A stretch of DNA of 16,317 nt from Luteococcus sanguinis. Its GTDB lineage: Bacteria > Actinomycetota > Actinomycetes > Propionibacteriales > Propionibacteriaceae. Position 1 is the stretch's first letter. Every line of letters starts with the position of its first letter. Below the pieces are notes generated by a model. The model searched no databases. It was given only the letters and a program-made list of their open reading frames with translations, and had not been told where the DNA came from. Both the position numbers and the translations under genes were made by a program. The stretch lies in contig NZ_BAAAKI010000019.1 in the NCBI RefSeq assembly GCF_039527675.1, forward strand, positions 1 to 16,317, in the 5' to 3' direction. This document shows positions 1 to 6,948 of the stretch, piece after piece.

Positions 1-1
1 C

Positions 2-97
2 GTGTGGGCCGAGCTGACCAGCTCGGGCACGCCGCGAGGCTGGCTCTACGACACCATCGCCACGTCGAAGCTCACCACAACTCGTTCGCCCAACTGA
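2..97 (+). CDS. Possible 3' end of a gene entering from the left edge
   Basis: An open frame enters from the left edge and stops with TGA at 95-97. It reads a plausible protein C-terminus (VWAELTSSGTPRGWLYDTI...). I do not recognise a family. It would overlap the convergent GNAT remnant by about 50 nt, which is unusual but possible since that gene is damaged. A short inverted repeat (7-bp arms CCGAGCT/AGCTCGG, 9-26) lies inside it. The evidence is only that the frame is open and protein-like, so this is a weak call. Confidence 0.2.
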   Translation: MWAELTSSGTPRGWLYDTIATSKLTTTRSPN

Positions 98-550
98 TCC
101 AGACCGATGGCGCGCTCCATCTCGCGGCGCCGGCCCAGGACTTCATCCGGCGCGATGGTGGCGCCCAGACGTTGGTAGAACGGTGCGTTGAGGTGACCGG
201 GCGAACGTGCTCCCGACGAAGCGCTGGAATCCGCGGTGGTCCGCGGTGATTGCGAGGTGCTCCAAGAGACGTGTTCCGATGCCCTGACGGCCCCAGGCGG
301 GATCGACCGACAACTGGTCCACGATGACTCGATCCCGGTCGGTGGTGGCGCGGACCGAGCCGACCAGATCCCCACCTACCTCCGCCACCATCGCCATGTC
401 CCAGTGGGAGTCCTCCTTGAACTCGCCGACATCGACCCTGACCAGGTCGATCCCGACAGCGGCAAGATGAGCGCGCGCGGCCCGCTCAACGCGCAGCATG
501 GAGGCCAGGTCGTCGGGAGTTGCCTCCCTGATGCTTGCGCGGCCAATCAT
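46..550 (-). pseudogene. GNAT-family N-acetyltransferase, frameshifted
   Basis: This is an acetyl-CoA-dependent N-acetyltransferase of the GNAT fold; the acceptor is unknown. The N-terminal part reads IREATPDDLASMLRVERAA, followed by the central strand VIVDQLSVDPAWGRQGIG, whose Q/RxxGxG/A-type loop (RQGIG) binds acetyl-CoA. The frame then breaks near 203-208. The end of the domain (GHLNAPFYQRLGA, then DEVLGRRREMERAIG) continues in another minus-strand frame to a stop at 46. Removing one C from the CCC run restores a continuous FVGSTFAGHLNAPFYQRLGA, so the lesion is a single-base insertion. The ATG at 550 fits the family start best. The ATG at 583 is an alternative and would overlap the upstream merR stop by 11 nt. 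The gene lies directly downstream of the MerR gene on the same strand, so it was probably its operon partner. It is either a true pseudogene or a sequencing indel. Confidence 0.75.
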
Positions 551-572
551 GCTCAGAATCCCCGCATCACGT

Positions 573-1337
573 TCATAGCGCATGGCGGATGGGTGCTTGG
601 AGGGTGGTCTGGCCATCCGGGCTGACGATCTGGCGGTATACGCCCCAGCTGGTCAGCTGCCGGGCCTGCAGCTCCGCGTCGATGAGGACCCACGCATCAG
701 CCACGCTGGCGGGTGGGGAATTGAACTGGACGCTGACCCCCTCCTCGACGGCCGGCGTGTGCAGCTCCTCCAGGGCTGCTTCGGAGGTCGCCCTGATGGT
801 GCCGGCGGACACAACTATGCGGTCGTCGAGGGTGCCGTCGAAGAGCAGCACGACATCGTCGCCGGTGGCCGATAGATGTTCGCGTAGACGGGCGACCGCC
901 TGGCTGATCTCGGTCTCGTCAAGCACTGTGGTGCTTGCGCCCTGCAGGGTGAGCGCCGGCAGGGGCTCGATGGACAGGTTCATGGTGATCTCCTCAGCCT
1001 TCTGGTGGATGACGTCCAGGCGGTGCTGGATCTTGGCCAGACGTGTTGAAGCCTCGACGATCTGTTCCTGTAGCTCACTGGCTTGCTGGCCCAGGATCTC
1101 CTCCAGCCCGGCCTGCGCGATCTGGGGATCAAGTAGTTGCCGGATTTCCCCCAACCTGAAACCGAGATGTCTCAGTTCCGCGATGGCCCGGACGCGACCC
1201 AGTTGGCTGACCTGATATTGGCGGTAGCCGTTCGCAGGATCAATGACAGCCGGGGTCAACAGCCCCTCTTGTTCCCAGTGACGCAACATCCGCCGTGAGA
1301 CCCCGCTGCGGTGTGCCATCTCGCCGATGCTCAACAT
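573..1337 (-). CDS. MerR-family regulator with GyrI-like effector-binding domain
   Basis: This is a DNA-binding transcription regulator, probably a ligand-responsive activator/repressor of the BltR/TipA/BmrR class. From the ATG at 1337, LSIGEMAHRSGVSRRMLRHWEQEGLL is the MerR winged helix-turn-helix, and NGYRQYQVSQLGRVRAIAELRHLGFRLGEIRQLL is the wing and second helical pair. A long dimerisation coiled coil follows (about residues 75-115, EILGQQASELQEQIVEASTRL). The last ~130 residues look like a GyrI/SOUL-type small-molecule pocket (ending WGVYRQIVSPDG...). GTG codons at 1349 and 1346 are alternative starts. A MerR-type dyad lies at 1356-1374 just upstream. The neighbouring leftward GNAT gene is probably in the same operon. 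The ligand cannot be told from sequence. Confidence 0.9.
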   Translation of the reverse strand: MLSIGEMAHRSGVSRRMLRHWEQEGLLTPAVIDPANGYRQYQVSQLGRVRAIAELRHLGFRLGEIRQLLDPQIAQAGLEEILGQQASELQEQIVEASTRLAKIQHRLDVIHQKAEEITMNLSIEPLPALTLQGASTTVLDETEISQAVARLREHLSATGDDVVLLFDGTLDDRIVVSAGTIRATSEAALEELHTPAVEEGVSVQFNSPPASVADAWVLIDAELQARQLTSWGVYRQIVSPDGQTTLQAPIRHAL

Positions 1338-1355
1338 GTCGATCACCACACCAAC

Positions 1356-1378
1356 CCATCACATAGTGTCAAGGTCAA
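1356..1378 (-). promoter_or_regulatory. Candidate MerR operator / merR promoter element
   Basis: Immediately upstream of the MerR gene the minus strand reads TTGACC followed by the imperfect dyad CCTTGACACTATGTGATGG (pattern CCnTnACAnnnTGTnAnGG, 1356-1374). MerR-family operators are typically dyads of this sort placed across a promoter, and TTGACC/TTGACA supply possible -35 hexamers. No convincing -10 is visible. The assignment rests on position and symmetry only. Confidence 0.45.
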
Positions 1379-1519
1379 CCAGGCAGCACGAGAAGGGTCT
1401 AGGTTCCGCCGGACCCGCGGATTGGGAGTCGACGGCACAAGAAATTTCGAGAATCTTCCGAGGAGCTCCGGCTTTGCTGGATGCCCTATGCCGCAAGGAT
1501 TCGCGACCGAGACGAGTAG

Positions 1520-1548
1520 CCGCTGGGCGGCTGTCAGTCGCCCAGCGG
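1520..1548. repeat. Perfect 10-bp-stem hairpin in the merR-VOC intergenic region
   Basis: CCGCTGGGCG (1520-1529) and CGCCCAGCGG (1539-1548) are perfect inverted copies around a 9-nt loop. There is no T-run on either side, so it is not a canonical intrinsic terminator. The hairpin lies inside the ~260 bp gene-free gap (1350-1612) that holds the merR operator on its left. I see no other convincing gene in the gap. Confidence 0.6.
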
Positions 1549-1624
1549 TTCCGCCACTAGTAGCCGAAAGTCGGACATTGAAAATCGCTGGCAACGCTGC
1601 GGTCCAACCTGCTTGGCTCACGCC

Positions 1625-2020
1625 ATGACGAGTCGCGTATCCCACACGTCGGTGGACTGCCTAGATGCCTACGCCCTGTCGGAGTTCTGGCGCACGGTCC
1701 TCGACTACATCGATGTGGCTGACGACCCCAATGAACCCGGAGACGAAGAGTGCATGATCTTCGACCCCGAGTCAGGCCACTCCTTGCTGTTCATCCAGGT
1801 GACCGACCCCACCCCGGGGAAAAACCGCTGGCACCTCGACCTCCGACCACGCGAGGGGCGACGCGACGACGAAGTCGAGCGCCTCCTGCGGCTGGGCGCC
1901 ACCATCGTGGCCGATCGCAGAGGTATCCACGGTCCTGGCGTTGGCTGGGTCACGATGGCCGATCCGGAACAGAACCAGTTCTGCGTCCTCAGGTCCGACG
2001 AGGAGCGCAAGGCATCCTGA
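1625..2020 (+). CDS. VOC-family (glyoxalase-like) protein
   Basis: A 131-residue single-domain protein of the vicinal oxygen chelate superfamily, glyoxalase-like subtype. The fold's start is visible as SHTSVDCLDAYALSEFWRTVLDY, then FDPESGHSLLFIQVTDPTPGKNRWHLDL (the central strand with a conserved His), and at the end GWVTMADPEQNQFCVL, the usual closing strand with D-P-E-x-N-x-F. Members act as lyases, dioxygenases or drug-binding proteins; the substrate cannot be assigned. The ATG at 1625 is preferred; a TTG at 1613 is an in-frame alternative. The P-loop gene follows within 37 nt on the same strand, so the two probably form an operon. Confidence 0.85.
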   Translation: MTSRVSHTSVDCLDAYALSEFWRTVLDYIDVADDPNEPGDEECMIFDPESGHSLLFIQVTDPTPGKNRWHLDLRPREGRRDDEVERLLRLGATIVADRRGIHGPGVGWVTMADPEQNQFCVLRSDEERKAS

Positions 2021-2057
2021 TCTGCCGCAGGGGTTGTCCAGCTGGTTCGATGGGGCC

Positions 2058-2606
2058 GTGACCTGTTCTTCCGAAGCCGAGCCCATTCCTCGTAGCACAC
2101 GTCCGTGGTTGTGCGTGGTGGCCGGCAGGCCCGGCACCGGGAAGACCACCCTGGCAAAGGGACTGGCTGGGGCCACGGGGGCGTGCTACCTGCGTGTCGA
2201 CGCAGTCGAGACTGCCCTGCTGCGCGCAGGCAACGACGTTGGGCCCGAGGGATACTTCGTCGTCCACGAGCTGGCGGCCTCCAACCTCTTGGTGGGCACT
2301 CCAGTGGTTGTCGACGCCGTGAACCCGGTCCCCGAGGCGCGGCAAGGATGGCAGGAGACCGCGGCCCGTTCTGATGCTCGACTCGTCGTGCTCGAGACGT
2401 CATTGAGGGATGAAGCCGAGCACCGCCGCCGGGTCGAGACCCGGGCCGCCGACATCCCGGGGCACAGAGTGCCCACTTGGGAAGAGGTCCAAGACGACGG
2501 CTGGGTGCAATGGGACGTCCTGCGGGACGAACCCCGGACCCTGATCGACACCTCCAATGCGGAGGCTGCTTTGACCTCAGCGAAAGCCGCCCTCCAAGCG
2601 TCCTGA
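2058..2606 (+). CDS. P-loop ATPase/kinase-like protein (AAA_33-type)
   Basis: A small P-loop protein resembling the predicted kinases of the AAA_33/zeta-like group, which phosphorylate small molecules. WLCVVAGRPGTGKTTLAKGLA carries the Walker A motif GRPGTGKT (residues 23-30 from the GTG at 2058). YLRVDAVETALL supplies the acidic residue of the second strand, and GTPVVVDAVNPVPEARQGW resembles the Walker B strand plus the following kinase region. RRRVETR gives the lid arginines. About 182 residues is normal for the family. An ATG at 1941 in the same frame lies inside the VOC gene and is an unlikely start. The gene follows the VOC gene by 37 nt and ends 6 nt from the convergent EamA remnant. 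Its substrate is unknown. Confidence 0.8.
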   Translation: MTCSSEAEPIPRSTRPWLCVVAGRPGTGKTTLAKGLAGATGACYLRVDAVETALLRAGNDVGPEGYFVVHELAASNLLVGTPVVVDAVNPVPEARQGWQETAARSDARLVVLETSLRDEAEHRRRVETRAADIPGHRVPTWEEVQDDGWVQWDVLRDEPRTLIDTSNAEAALTSAKAALQAS

Positions 2607-2612
2607 ACAACC

Positions 2613-2807
2613 TCATGCGGCCTTTTTAGGTGAGCCGGGCTGGAGGTGGGCGGCGGCCACGGAACCAAGTGCCAGCGCGAATCCGAGGACTTGCCACGGT
2701 GTCAGGGGGTCATGGACGACGAGGACGCCGAGCCCGGCGGCCATCAACGGTGACAGAAGCCCCAGCAACGAGGTGGGCGTGGCCGGCAGCGTGCGGATGC
2801 CGCGCCA
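2613..2807 (-). pseudogene. 3' remnant of an EamA/RhtA-type permease gene
   Basis: The minus strand encodes the last ~64 residues of an EamA (drug/metabolite transporter) permease. A loop RGIRTLPATP is followed by TSLLGLLSPLMAAGLGVLVV and TPWQVLGFALALGSVAAAHL, the two final TM helices, and a short basic end (SPKKAA). The N-terminal ~230 residues are missing. Upstream of about 2807 this frame turns into non-protein-like sequence, and the Nudix gene occupies the strand instead. A deletion or recombination therefore joined the permease 3' end to the Nudix gene. The fragment has no start or ribosome site of its own. Confidence 0.75.
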
Positions 2808-3162
2808 AGTGGAGTGTGGGTAGCTCGTCGGAGGTGATCCATCCGAGGGCGTCGTGCTCATCGGGGGCGGCGTTGACCGGGGTCCCCACCCAGTTGGTCG
2901 CCAGGAAGGCATGCTTGCGCAGCGTTGGGTTCGAGCAGGCCATCGGGAACGGATTTGCGTCATCGATCTGGATGGCGAGTTCCTCGAGACATTCGCGGCG
3001 TGCGGCGCTGTCGGCTGATTCGCCCGGCTCGACATGTCCTCCGGGTAGGTCCCAGCAGTCTGGGTAGTTCTCGCGGCTTGGATGGCGGTGCACGAGGAGC
3101 ATCCGCCCGTTGTTGACGAGTGCCACGACGGCGATGTGGGTGGGCTGCGACGGTGCGGTCAT
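2710..3162 (-). CDS. Nudix hydrolase, C-terminus replaced by out-of-frame permease sequence
   Basis: A MutT-type pyrophosphohydrolase of nucleoside-diphosphate-linked compounds. HIAVVALVNNGRMLLVHRHPS is the first strand pair. The Nudix box GHVEPGE-x7-RECLEELAI matches GX5EX7REUXEEXGU except that the Gly near the end is Ala. The metal-binding REcLEE glutamates are all present. LGWITSDELPTLHLARHP is the usual closing segment. After this, near 2805, the reading frame runs out of frame through the EamA remnant and stops at 2710, adding ~30 foreign residues (AAGHAHLVAGASV...). The core looks intact, so activity is possible, but the original last ~15-20 residues are lost. The start is placed at the ATG at 3162 (TAPSQPTHIAVV). 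The gene is divergent from the DinB gene. Confidence 0.8.
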   Translation of the reverse strand: MTAPSQPTHIAVVALVNNGRMLLVHRHPSRENYPDCWDLPGGHVEPGESADSAARRECLEELAIQIDDANPFPMACSNPTLRKHAFLATNWVGTPVNAAPDEHDALGWITSDELPTLHLARHPHAAGHAHLVAGASVTVDGRRARRPRRP

Positions 3163-3265
3163 GGATCGAGTGAAGCAGCTGGTACCGACATCCCCAGCTG
3201 CTTGCTGCGACGCCACCTGGAAATCTGGTGGGCATTCCCGGTTCCTGGCCGGAAGGATGGGCCGC

Positions 3266-3766
3266 ATGCACAACACCGACGCCCCTGAGATCTACGTCCT
3301 GCCGATCGAGGAGCAACTGCCCGTCTTCATCGACCAGCACCGAGACATCCTGATGCTCATGCTCGACGGGCTGACCGAGCAAGAAGCGCGAACATCCTTG
3401 GTGCCGTCCCGCACCACGCTGCTCGGCCTTGTGAAACATGCCACCTTCGTGGAGCGCGTCTGGTTTGCCGAGGCGGCGACAGGCAAGACGCGGGCAGAGT
3501 TGGGGATCGTTTCCGGCCCGGATGAGTCGTTCATCCTTGACCCCTCCGACACCATCACCTCAGTGCTTTCGGGTTATGAGGCCGCAGTGGAGCAGTCACG
3601 CGCGGCTGTGGCTGGGCTCTCGCTCACTGACGAGTTGCCTGGTAATCGGCGCGGTCCGCTCCCTCTTGGTTGGGTTTACCTGCATGTGCTGCGTGAGCTG
3701 GCCCAGCACTGTGGGCATGCCGAGATCCTTCGGGAGCAAATCTTGGCCTCCCGCGCATCCTTGTGA
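3266..3766 (+). CDS. DinB-family (DUF664-type) protein
   Basis: A 166-residue four-helix-bundle protein of the DinB/YfiT-like group. Members bind a metal through three histidines, and some are thiol S-transferases using bacillithiol or mycothiol. The three-His pattern is visible: LVKHATFVERVWF (His58) and the C-terminal HCGHAEILREQI (His148, His151), the typical DUF664 ending. The ATG at 3266 has GGAAGG 9-10 nt upstream, and family alignment supports it over far upstream starts. The gene is divergent from the Nudix gene (103 bp shared upstream). In a mycothiol-using host a thiol-transferase/detoxification role is plausible, but this is inference. Confidence 0.85.
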   Translation: MHNTDAPEIYVLPIEEQLPVFIDQHRDILMLMLDGLTEQEARTSLVPSRTTLLGLVKHATFVERVWFAEAATGKTRAELGIVSGPDESFILDPSDTITSVLSGYEAAVEQSRAAVAGLSLTDELPGNRRGPLPLGWVYLHVLRELAQHCGHAEILREQILASRASL

Positions 3767-3796
3767 CGGTTTCGACTGATGCGAGGAGGATCTGCT

Positions 3797-4519
3797 GTGA
3801 CGAGTTCCGGCATGCGCGCCGTAGGATCACGGCTCGTGAGCACTTCCTCTGTCGTGGTCTTCGACATTGACGGCACCCTGATGGATCACGCTGCGTCGGC
3901 GCGCGCCGGGCTGGCGGCATGGGTCACGGGTCTGGGACATCGCATGACCGACGAGGTGGCCGCTGGCTGGACAGCAGCCGAGCAGCAACACTTCACCGCA
4001 TGGCGCGATGGGGAGATCAGCTTTGCTGAGCAACGTCGGCGGCGACTGCGTGACGTCCTGCCACTGCTCGGGGAACCCGTCGGTGATGACGACGCGCTCG
4101 ATGAGGTCTTCACCGGTTACCTGCGTGCGTACGAGGCTGCCTGGCAGCCCTACCCGGACGTCGCCGAATGCCTGAGCACGCTTCAACGGCGCGGTCTTCG
4201 GCTGGCGGTCCTCAGCAACGGCAGCGACGACCAGCAGCGCAAGAAGCTGGCCCGGATCGGCGTCGCCGATTACTTCCCCGACGTGTTTACCGCCGAGGGC
4301 CTCGGAGTCGGGAAACCCCACCGAGAGGCGTACGACCTCACCTCTGAGGCGCTGGGCGTCCCGTCGGGCGAGTGCCTCCTGGTGGGTGATGACTATGAAC
4401 TGGACGTCACGGCACCTCGCAAGGCCGGCTGGCGGGCCATCCATCTGGACAGGACCGGCCAGTACCGAGAAGCAGAGGCCATCAGCGCTCTGTCTCAGTT
4501 GCCCGGTTTGCTTGCCTGA
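3797..4519 (+). CDS. HAD-superfamily hydrolase
   Basis: A haloacid dehalogenase-like phosphohydrolase with cap domain, ~240 residues. Motif I is VVVFDIDGTLMDH (nucleophile Asp23, Asp25), motif II LAVLSNGS, motif III the Lys in GVGKPHREAY, and motif IV CLLVGDDYELDV (GDD). All catalytic residues are present and length is normal. The GTG at 3797 is supported by a strong AGGAGGA (3784-3790) 6 nt upstream; a GTG at 3836 would be closer to the domain start. The gene follows the DinB gene by 30 nt and precedes the phosphatase gene by 41 nt, so the three may be co-transcribed. The substrate is not predictable: sugar phosphates and nucleotides are both common in the family. Confidence 0.9.
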   Translation: MTSSGMRAVGSRLVSTSSVVVFDIDGTLMDHAASARAGLAAWVTGLGHRMTDEVAAGWTAAEQQHFTAWRDGEISFAEQRRRRLRDVLPLLGEPVGDDDALDEVFTGYLRAYEAAWQPYPDVAECLSTLQRRGLRLAVLSNGSDDQQRKKLARIGVADYFPDVFTAEGLGVGKPHREAYDLTSEALGVPSGECLLVGDDYELDVTAPRKAGWRAIHLDRTGQYREAEAISALSQLPGLLA

Positions 4520-4560
4520 AGGGGCGGCCTGGTCTTCTCTGATCTCGCTATGGTCGTGGG

Positions 4561-5271
4561 ATGCGACATCTTGCGTGGGGCCGCGTGCCAAACGTGCGTG
4601 ACCTTGGGGGTCTTGCCACGCCGCAGGGTCCGACCGTGTTCGGGCGGATCGCACGCGGTCCTCGACGTGAGCTGATGGACGACCATGCTTGGCAGGCAGC
4701 TCTCACGTGGGGGCTACATTCTGTGGTTGATCTGCGCTGTGGCTACGAGGTCGGCGCCCGAGGGGGTGACCCTGGCGCGGTGGTGCCTGGGTCGGTGACG
4801 ATCATCAGTGCCCCCACTGAGGACCACGAGAACCCCGAGTTTCGGGAGACGTGTTTTCCGATCCTCGATTTCCCGGAGTACTGGTGGCACAACGTGCGCA
4901 TCCTGCCCAACATGGTGCGGGCCACGCTGGAGGCCATTGCTGATGCGAGGCCCGGTGTCTTGGTGCACTGCAGCGCGGGCAGGGACCGCACAGGGCTGAT
5001 CACCAGCCTCCTGCTCGCCAATGCTGGTGTGTCTCCCGAGGCGATTGCTGATGACTACGTGCTGTCGGTGCGGGCCATGGCCGGGGTTGCGAGCCATCAG
5101 CCGACCCACGACCCGCAAGCTGCTTGGGGCGCCGACCAAGTCGAGGAATGGGTGAAGGTCGCCCACCCGCTGGTGGTCGACTTCGCCCAAGAGGTTGCCA
5201 CGCATCTGGACACCCTCCAGCTGCACGAACAGACACGGGCCAAGCTGAGAGCCGTACTCGTCGCGCGGTAG
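4561..5271 (+). CDS. Tyrosine-protein phosphatase-like (Y_phosphatase3) protein
   Basis: A PTP-fold phosphatase of the bacterial tyrosine/serine phosphatase group. It begins with the family-typical NVRDLGG (residues 11-17), followed by VVDLRCGYE. The catalytic P-loop is VHCSAGRDRTG with nucleophile Cys137 and Arg143 (C-X5-R). The helical lid after it (SLLLANAGVSPEAIADDY) is also typical. Length (236 residues) is as expected. The ATG at 4561 sits just before the conserved N-terminus. Proteins of this set may act on phosphotyrosine, phosphoinositides or other small phospho-esters; the target is unknown. Confidence 0.88.
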   Translation: MRHLAWGRVPNVRDLGGLATPQGPTVFGRIARGPRRELMDDHAWQAALTWGLHSVVDLRCGYEVGARGGDPGAVVPGSVTIISAPTEDHENPEFRETCFPILDFPEYWWHNVRILPNMVRATLEAIADARPGVLVHCSAGRDRTGLITSLLLANAGVSPEAIADDYVLSVRAMAGVASHQPTHDPQAAWGADQVEEWVKVAHPLVVDFAQEVATHLDTLQLHEQTRAKLRAVLVAR

Positions 5272-5371
5272 TGCCCCATGGCTGGGCGCGGTCAGCCGAG
5301 CACGTTCGGGTCACGGGGCCTGGGCGGGCGAGGTGGCCACCGTTGATGACACGGGGGCAGCAGCGGGGTTC

Positions 5372-5414
5372 GTGGTGTCTGCTTCCTTGCTTCCACCTTG
5401 CAAGACGACACCAC
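5372..5414. repeat. Nested inverted repeat upstream of the APH-like gene
   Basis: GTGGTGTC (5372-5379) pairs perfectly with GACACCAC (5407-5414), and inside it CTTGC (5386-5390) pairs with GCAAG (5400-5404) around a 9-nt loop. It lies in the 205 bp gap between the phosphatase stop and the APH-like start. It could be a weak terminator or a leader structure, and chance is possible in GC-rich DNA. I see no ORF of protein quality in the gap. Confidence 0.35.
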
Positions 5415-5476
5415 CGCCAAGCGCGAGCGGTGATGTCAAGGACGCGAGGGTCAGGGAGCTGCCGTAGGGTCGGGTC

Positions 5477-6313
5477 ATGGAGTTGGAGACTCGTTTCGCG
5501 CGGCCCGATGACGAGACCATTGCCGCGCTGGTGCGGGAATGCGTCCCAGGTGATGGGGACGGGTTCGACTTGGTGGAGACCGGGAGCAGCTCGGTGGTCG
5601 CTCTCACGGAGACAGCGGCCGTGTGTATTGCACGTGACCCAAACGCTGCGCGCGAGATGCTTCGGACCCAGGAGTTGGTGGACCATCTTCCGGCACTGCC
5701 TTTCGATGTCCCGACCTCGCTCGGGTGCCCTGTGTGGCACGGGGACGTCGTCGCTGTCGCGACTCGACGGCCGGAGGGTGAGCCACATCCGGCCGGGTCT
5801 GGCGACGCTGGTGAATTTAGGGCGTTGTTGGACGCGATCCACGGGATCGACGTGGAGCCCTTGCGGGGGTGGCTCGCAGAACCGCACGCCTTCTGCGGAG
5901 GTGCCCAGTGGCTCACGGTGCTGCGCGAGCGAGTCGTCCCCTTGCTGCCGTCTGGGAAGCAGGCCGCTGCCCTCGACATCGTCGCTCGGGTCGAGGCCCT
6001 GCCAGCGGGCGAGCAGGCGCTCAACCACGGTGACCTTGCGGGCGCGAATGTTCTGTGGCGGGAGGGCCGAGTCGCGGGAGTGCTGGACTGGGATCTGGCC
6101 GCGTGGTGTGATCCCGCCGATGACGTCGCGTCCTTGGCGCTCTGGCATGGCTGGGACGTGTTGCCCCAGTTGGCGGATGCCGCCACGGCACAGCGAGCGG
6201 ACGTGATCCGTCAGACGTACGCCCTGCAGATCGTCGGGTTCACCGTGGTCCGCGGACGTCCGGCTGATGAACTCAGCCGAGCCGTCGACAGGGCAGCAGA
6301 ACGCCTGCCCTGA
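5477..6313 (+). CDS. Aminoglycoside phosphotransferase (APH)-family protein
   Basis: A protein-kinase-fold small-molecule phosphotransferase of the APH family (278 residues). The catalytic loop is NHGDLAGANVLW (His184, Asp186, with Asn191 as metal ligand). The DFG-equivalent is VAGVLDWDLAAW (Asp204/Asp206). The N-terminal lobe is divergent: I see no clear VAIK-type Lys, though VVALTETAAVCIARDPN may be the strand pair. Substrates of such proteins include aminoglycosides, macrolides, choline and homoserine, so resistance should not be assumed. The ATG at 5477 is preferred. The gene ends 13 nt from the convergent GNAT gene. Confidence 0.85.
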   Translation: MELETRFARPDDETIAALVRECVPGDGDGFDLVETGSSSVVALTETAAVCIARDPNAAREMLRTQELVDHLPALPFDVPTSLGCPVWHGDVVAVATRRPEGEPHPAGSGDAGEFRALLDAIHGIDVEPLRGWLAEPHAFCGGAQWLTVLRERVVPLLPSGKQAAALDIVARVEALPAGEQALNHGDLAGANVLWREGRVAGVLDWDLAAWCDPADDVASLALWHGWDVLPQLADAATAQRADVIRQTYALQIVGFTVVRGRPADELSRAVDRAAERLP

Positions 6314-6336
6314 CAAGCATGCTCGGTCAGTGCTTG
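6314..6336. terminator. Weak stem between convergent APH-like and GNAT genes
   Basis: CAAGCA (6314-6319) pairs with TGCTTG (6331-6336) around an 11-nt loop. It sits exactly between, and overlaps the end of, two convergent genes, which fits a shared bidirectional terminator. The stem is short and there is no T-run, so this is a weak call. Confidence 0.3.
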
Positions 6337-6869
6337 CGGAGGCGGCTGTACATGTACATGTCCTTGCGCTCCTCGCAGACGGGCTGCCATGACCGCAGCA
6401 GGCCCTCGCGCTGGAAGCCGCACCTCTCGGCGGCGCGCCAGGACCCTTCGTTCCAGGGCTCGACGTACAGCTCGAGCCGCTGGACCTGGTCGTGGTCGAT
6501 GGCCCAGTCGGACAACGTGCGCAGAGCGTCGCTGACATAGCCCCGGCGCCGGTGTTGCGGTGCGACCCAGTAGCCGGTGCTGGCCCGGCCGTGCTTGATG
6601 GCGGCCAGCCACAGGCCGATCTGTCCGACCATCTCGTCGGTCTCGGCGTTGGCGATGGCGAAGGAATACCCAGCTCCGCTGACCAGCCGCTCATGCTGTC
6701 GGTCGATGTAGGCAAGCGCGTCCTCGAGACTCCCCGAGGTCGGGACGGTCGTGATGAGCGGGATCAGCGGATCACCTGCGACGGACTGGACCAGCGGCGC
6801 GTCGGATTCCCGGAAGGGTCTGAGCGTGACGCGTCGACCTTCAAGGGTGGGGATGGTCTGGGGCAGCAT
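6327..6869 (-). CDS. GNAT-family acetyltransferase (RimJ/RimL-like)
   Basis: An N-acetyltransferase of the RimJ/RimL subgroup (180 residues from the ATG at 6869; an upstream ATG at 6905 is possible). It starts IPTLEGRRVTLRPFRESDAPLVQSVAGDP, the usual N-terminal strand of this group. GYWVAPQHRRRGYVSDALRTLSDWAI contains the acetyl-CoA-binding RRRGYVS loop. RLELYVEPWNEGSWRAAERCGFQREGLLR is the conserved closing motif (N-x-x-S/A-x-x-x-x-E-x-x-G-F). The gene is intact, unlike the GNAT at the left edge. The acceptor may be a ribosomal-protein N-terminus or a small molecule; unknown. Confidence 0.9.
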   Translation of the reverse strand: MLPQTIPTLEGRRVTLRPFRESDAPLVQSVAGDPLIPLITTVPTSGSLEDALAYIDRQHERLVSGAGYSFAIANAETDEMVGQIGLWLAAIKHGRASTGYWVAPQHRRRGYVSDALRTLSDWAIDHDQVQRLELYVEPWNEGSWRAAERCGFQREGLLRSWQPVCEERKDMYMYSRLRKH

Positions 6870-6948
6870 CGGCCCAGTCGACCAGAGCTGGTGTGCTCGT
6901 CGCAATCGAATTCGCCGGAGCCGCGCACGGGTCCGTCAGGCCCTTGGC

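Noticed and set aside
9..26. CCGAGCT-GACC-AGCTCGG hairpin as a terminator
   Set aside because: Short 7-bp stem, no T-run, at the window edge and inside a possible reading frame; too weak to call.
535..1215. Plus-strand frame of 226 codons opposite the MerR gene
   Set aside because: It is Ser/Arg-rich antisense of a clearly recognisable MerR regulator.
5477..6313. Calling the APH-family gene an antibiotic resistance gene
   Set aside because: The family covers many non-antibiotic substrates, and no subfamily-specific motif is visible.
5000..6715. Minus-strand open frame of 571 codons
   Set aside because: It is antisense to the phosphatase and APH-like genes, which have clear catalytic motifs; its translation is Arg/Pro/Ser-rich with no recognisable domain.
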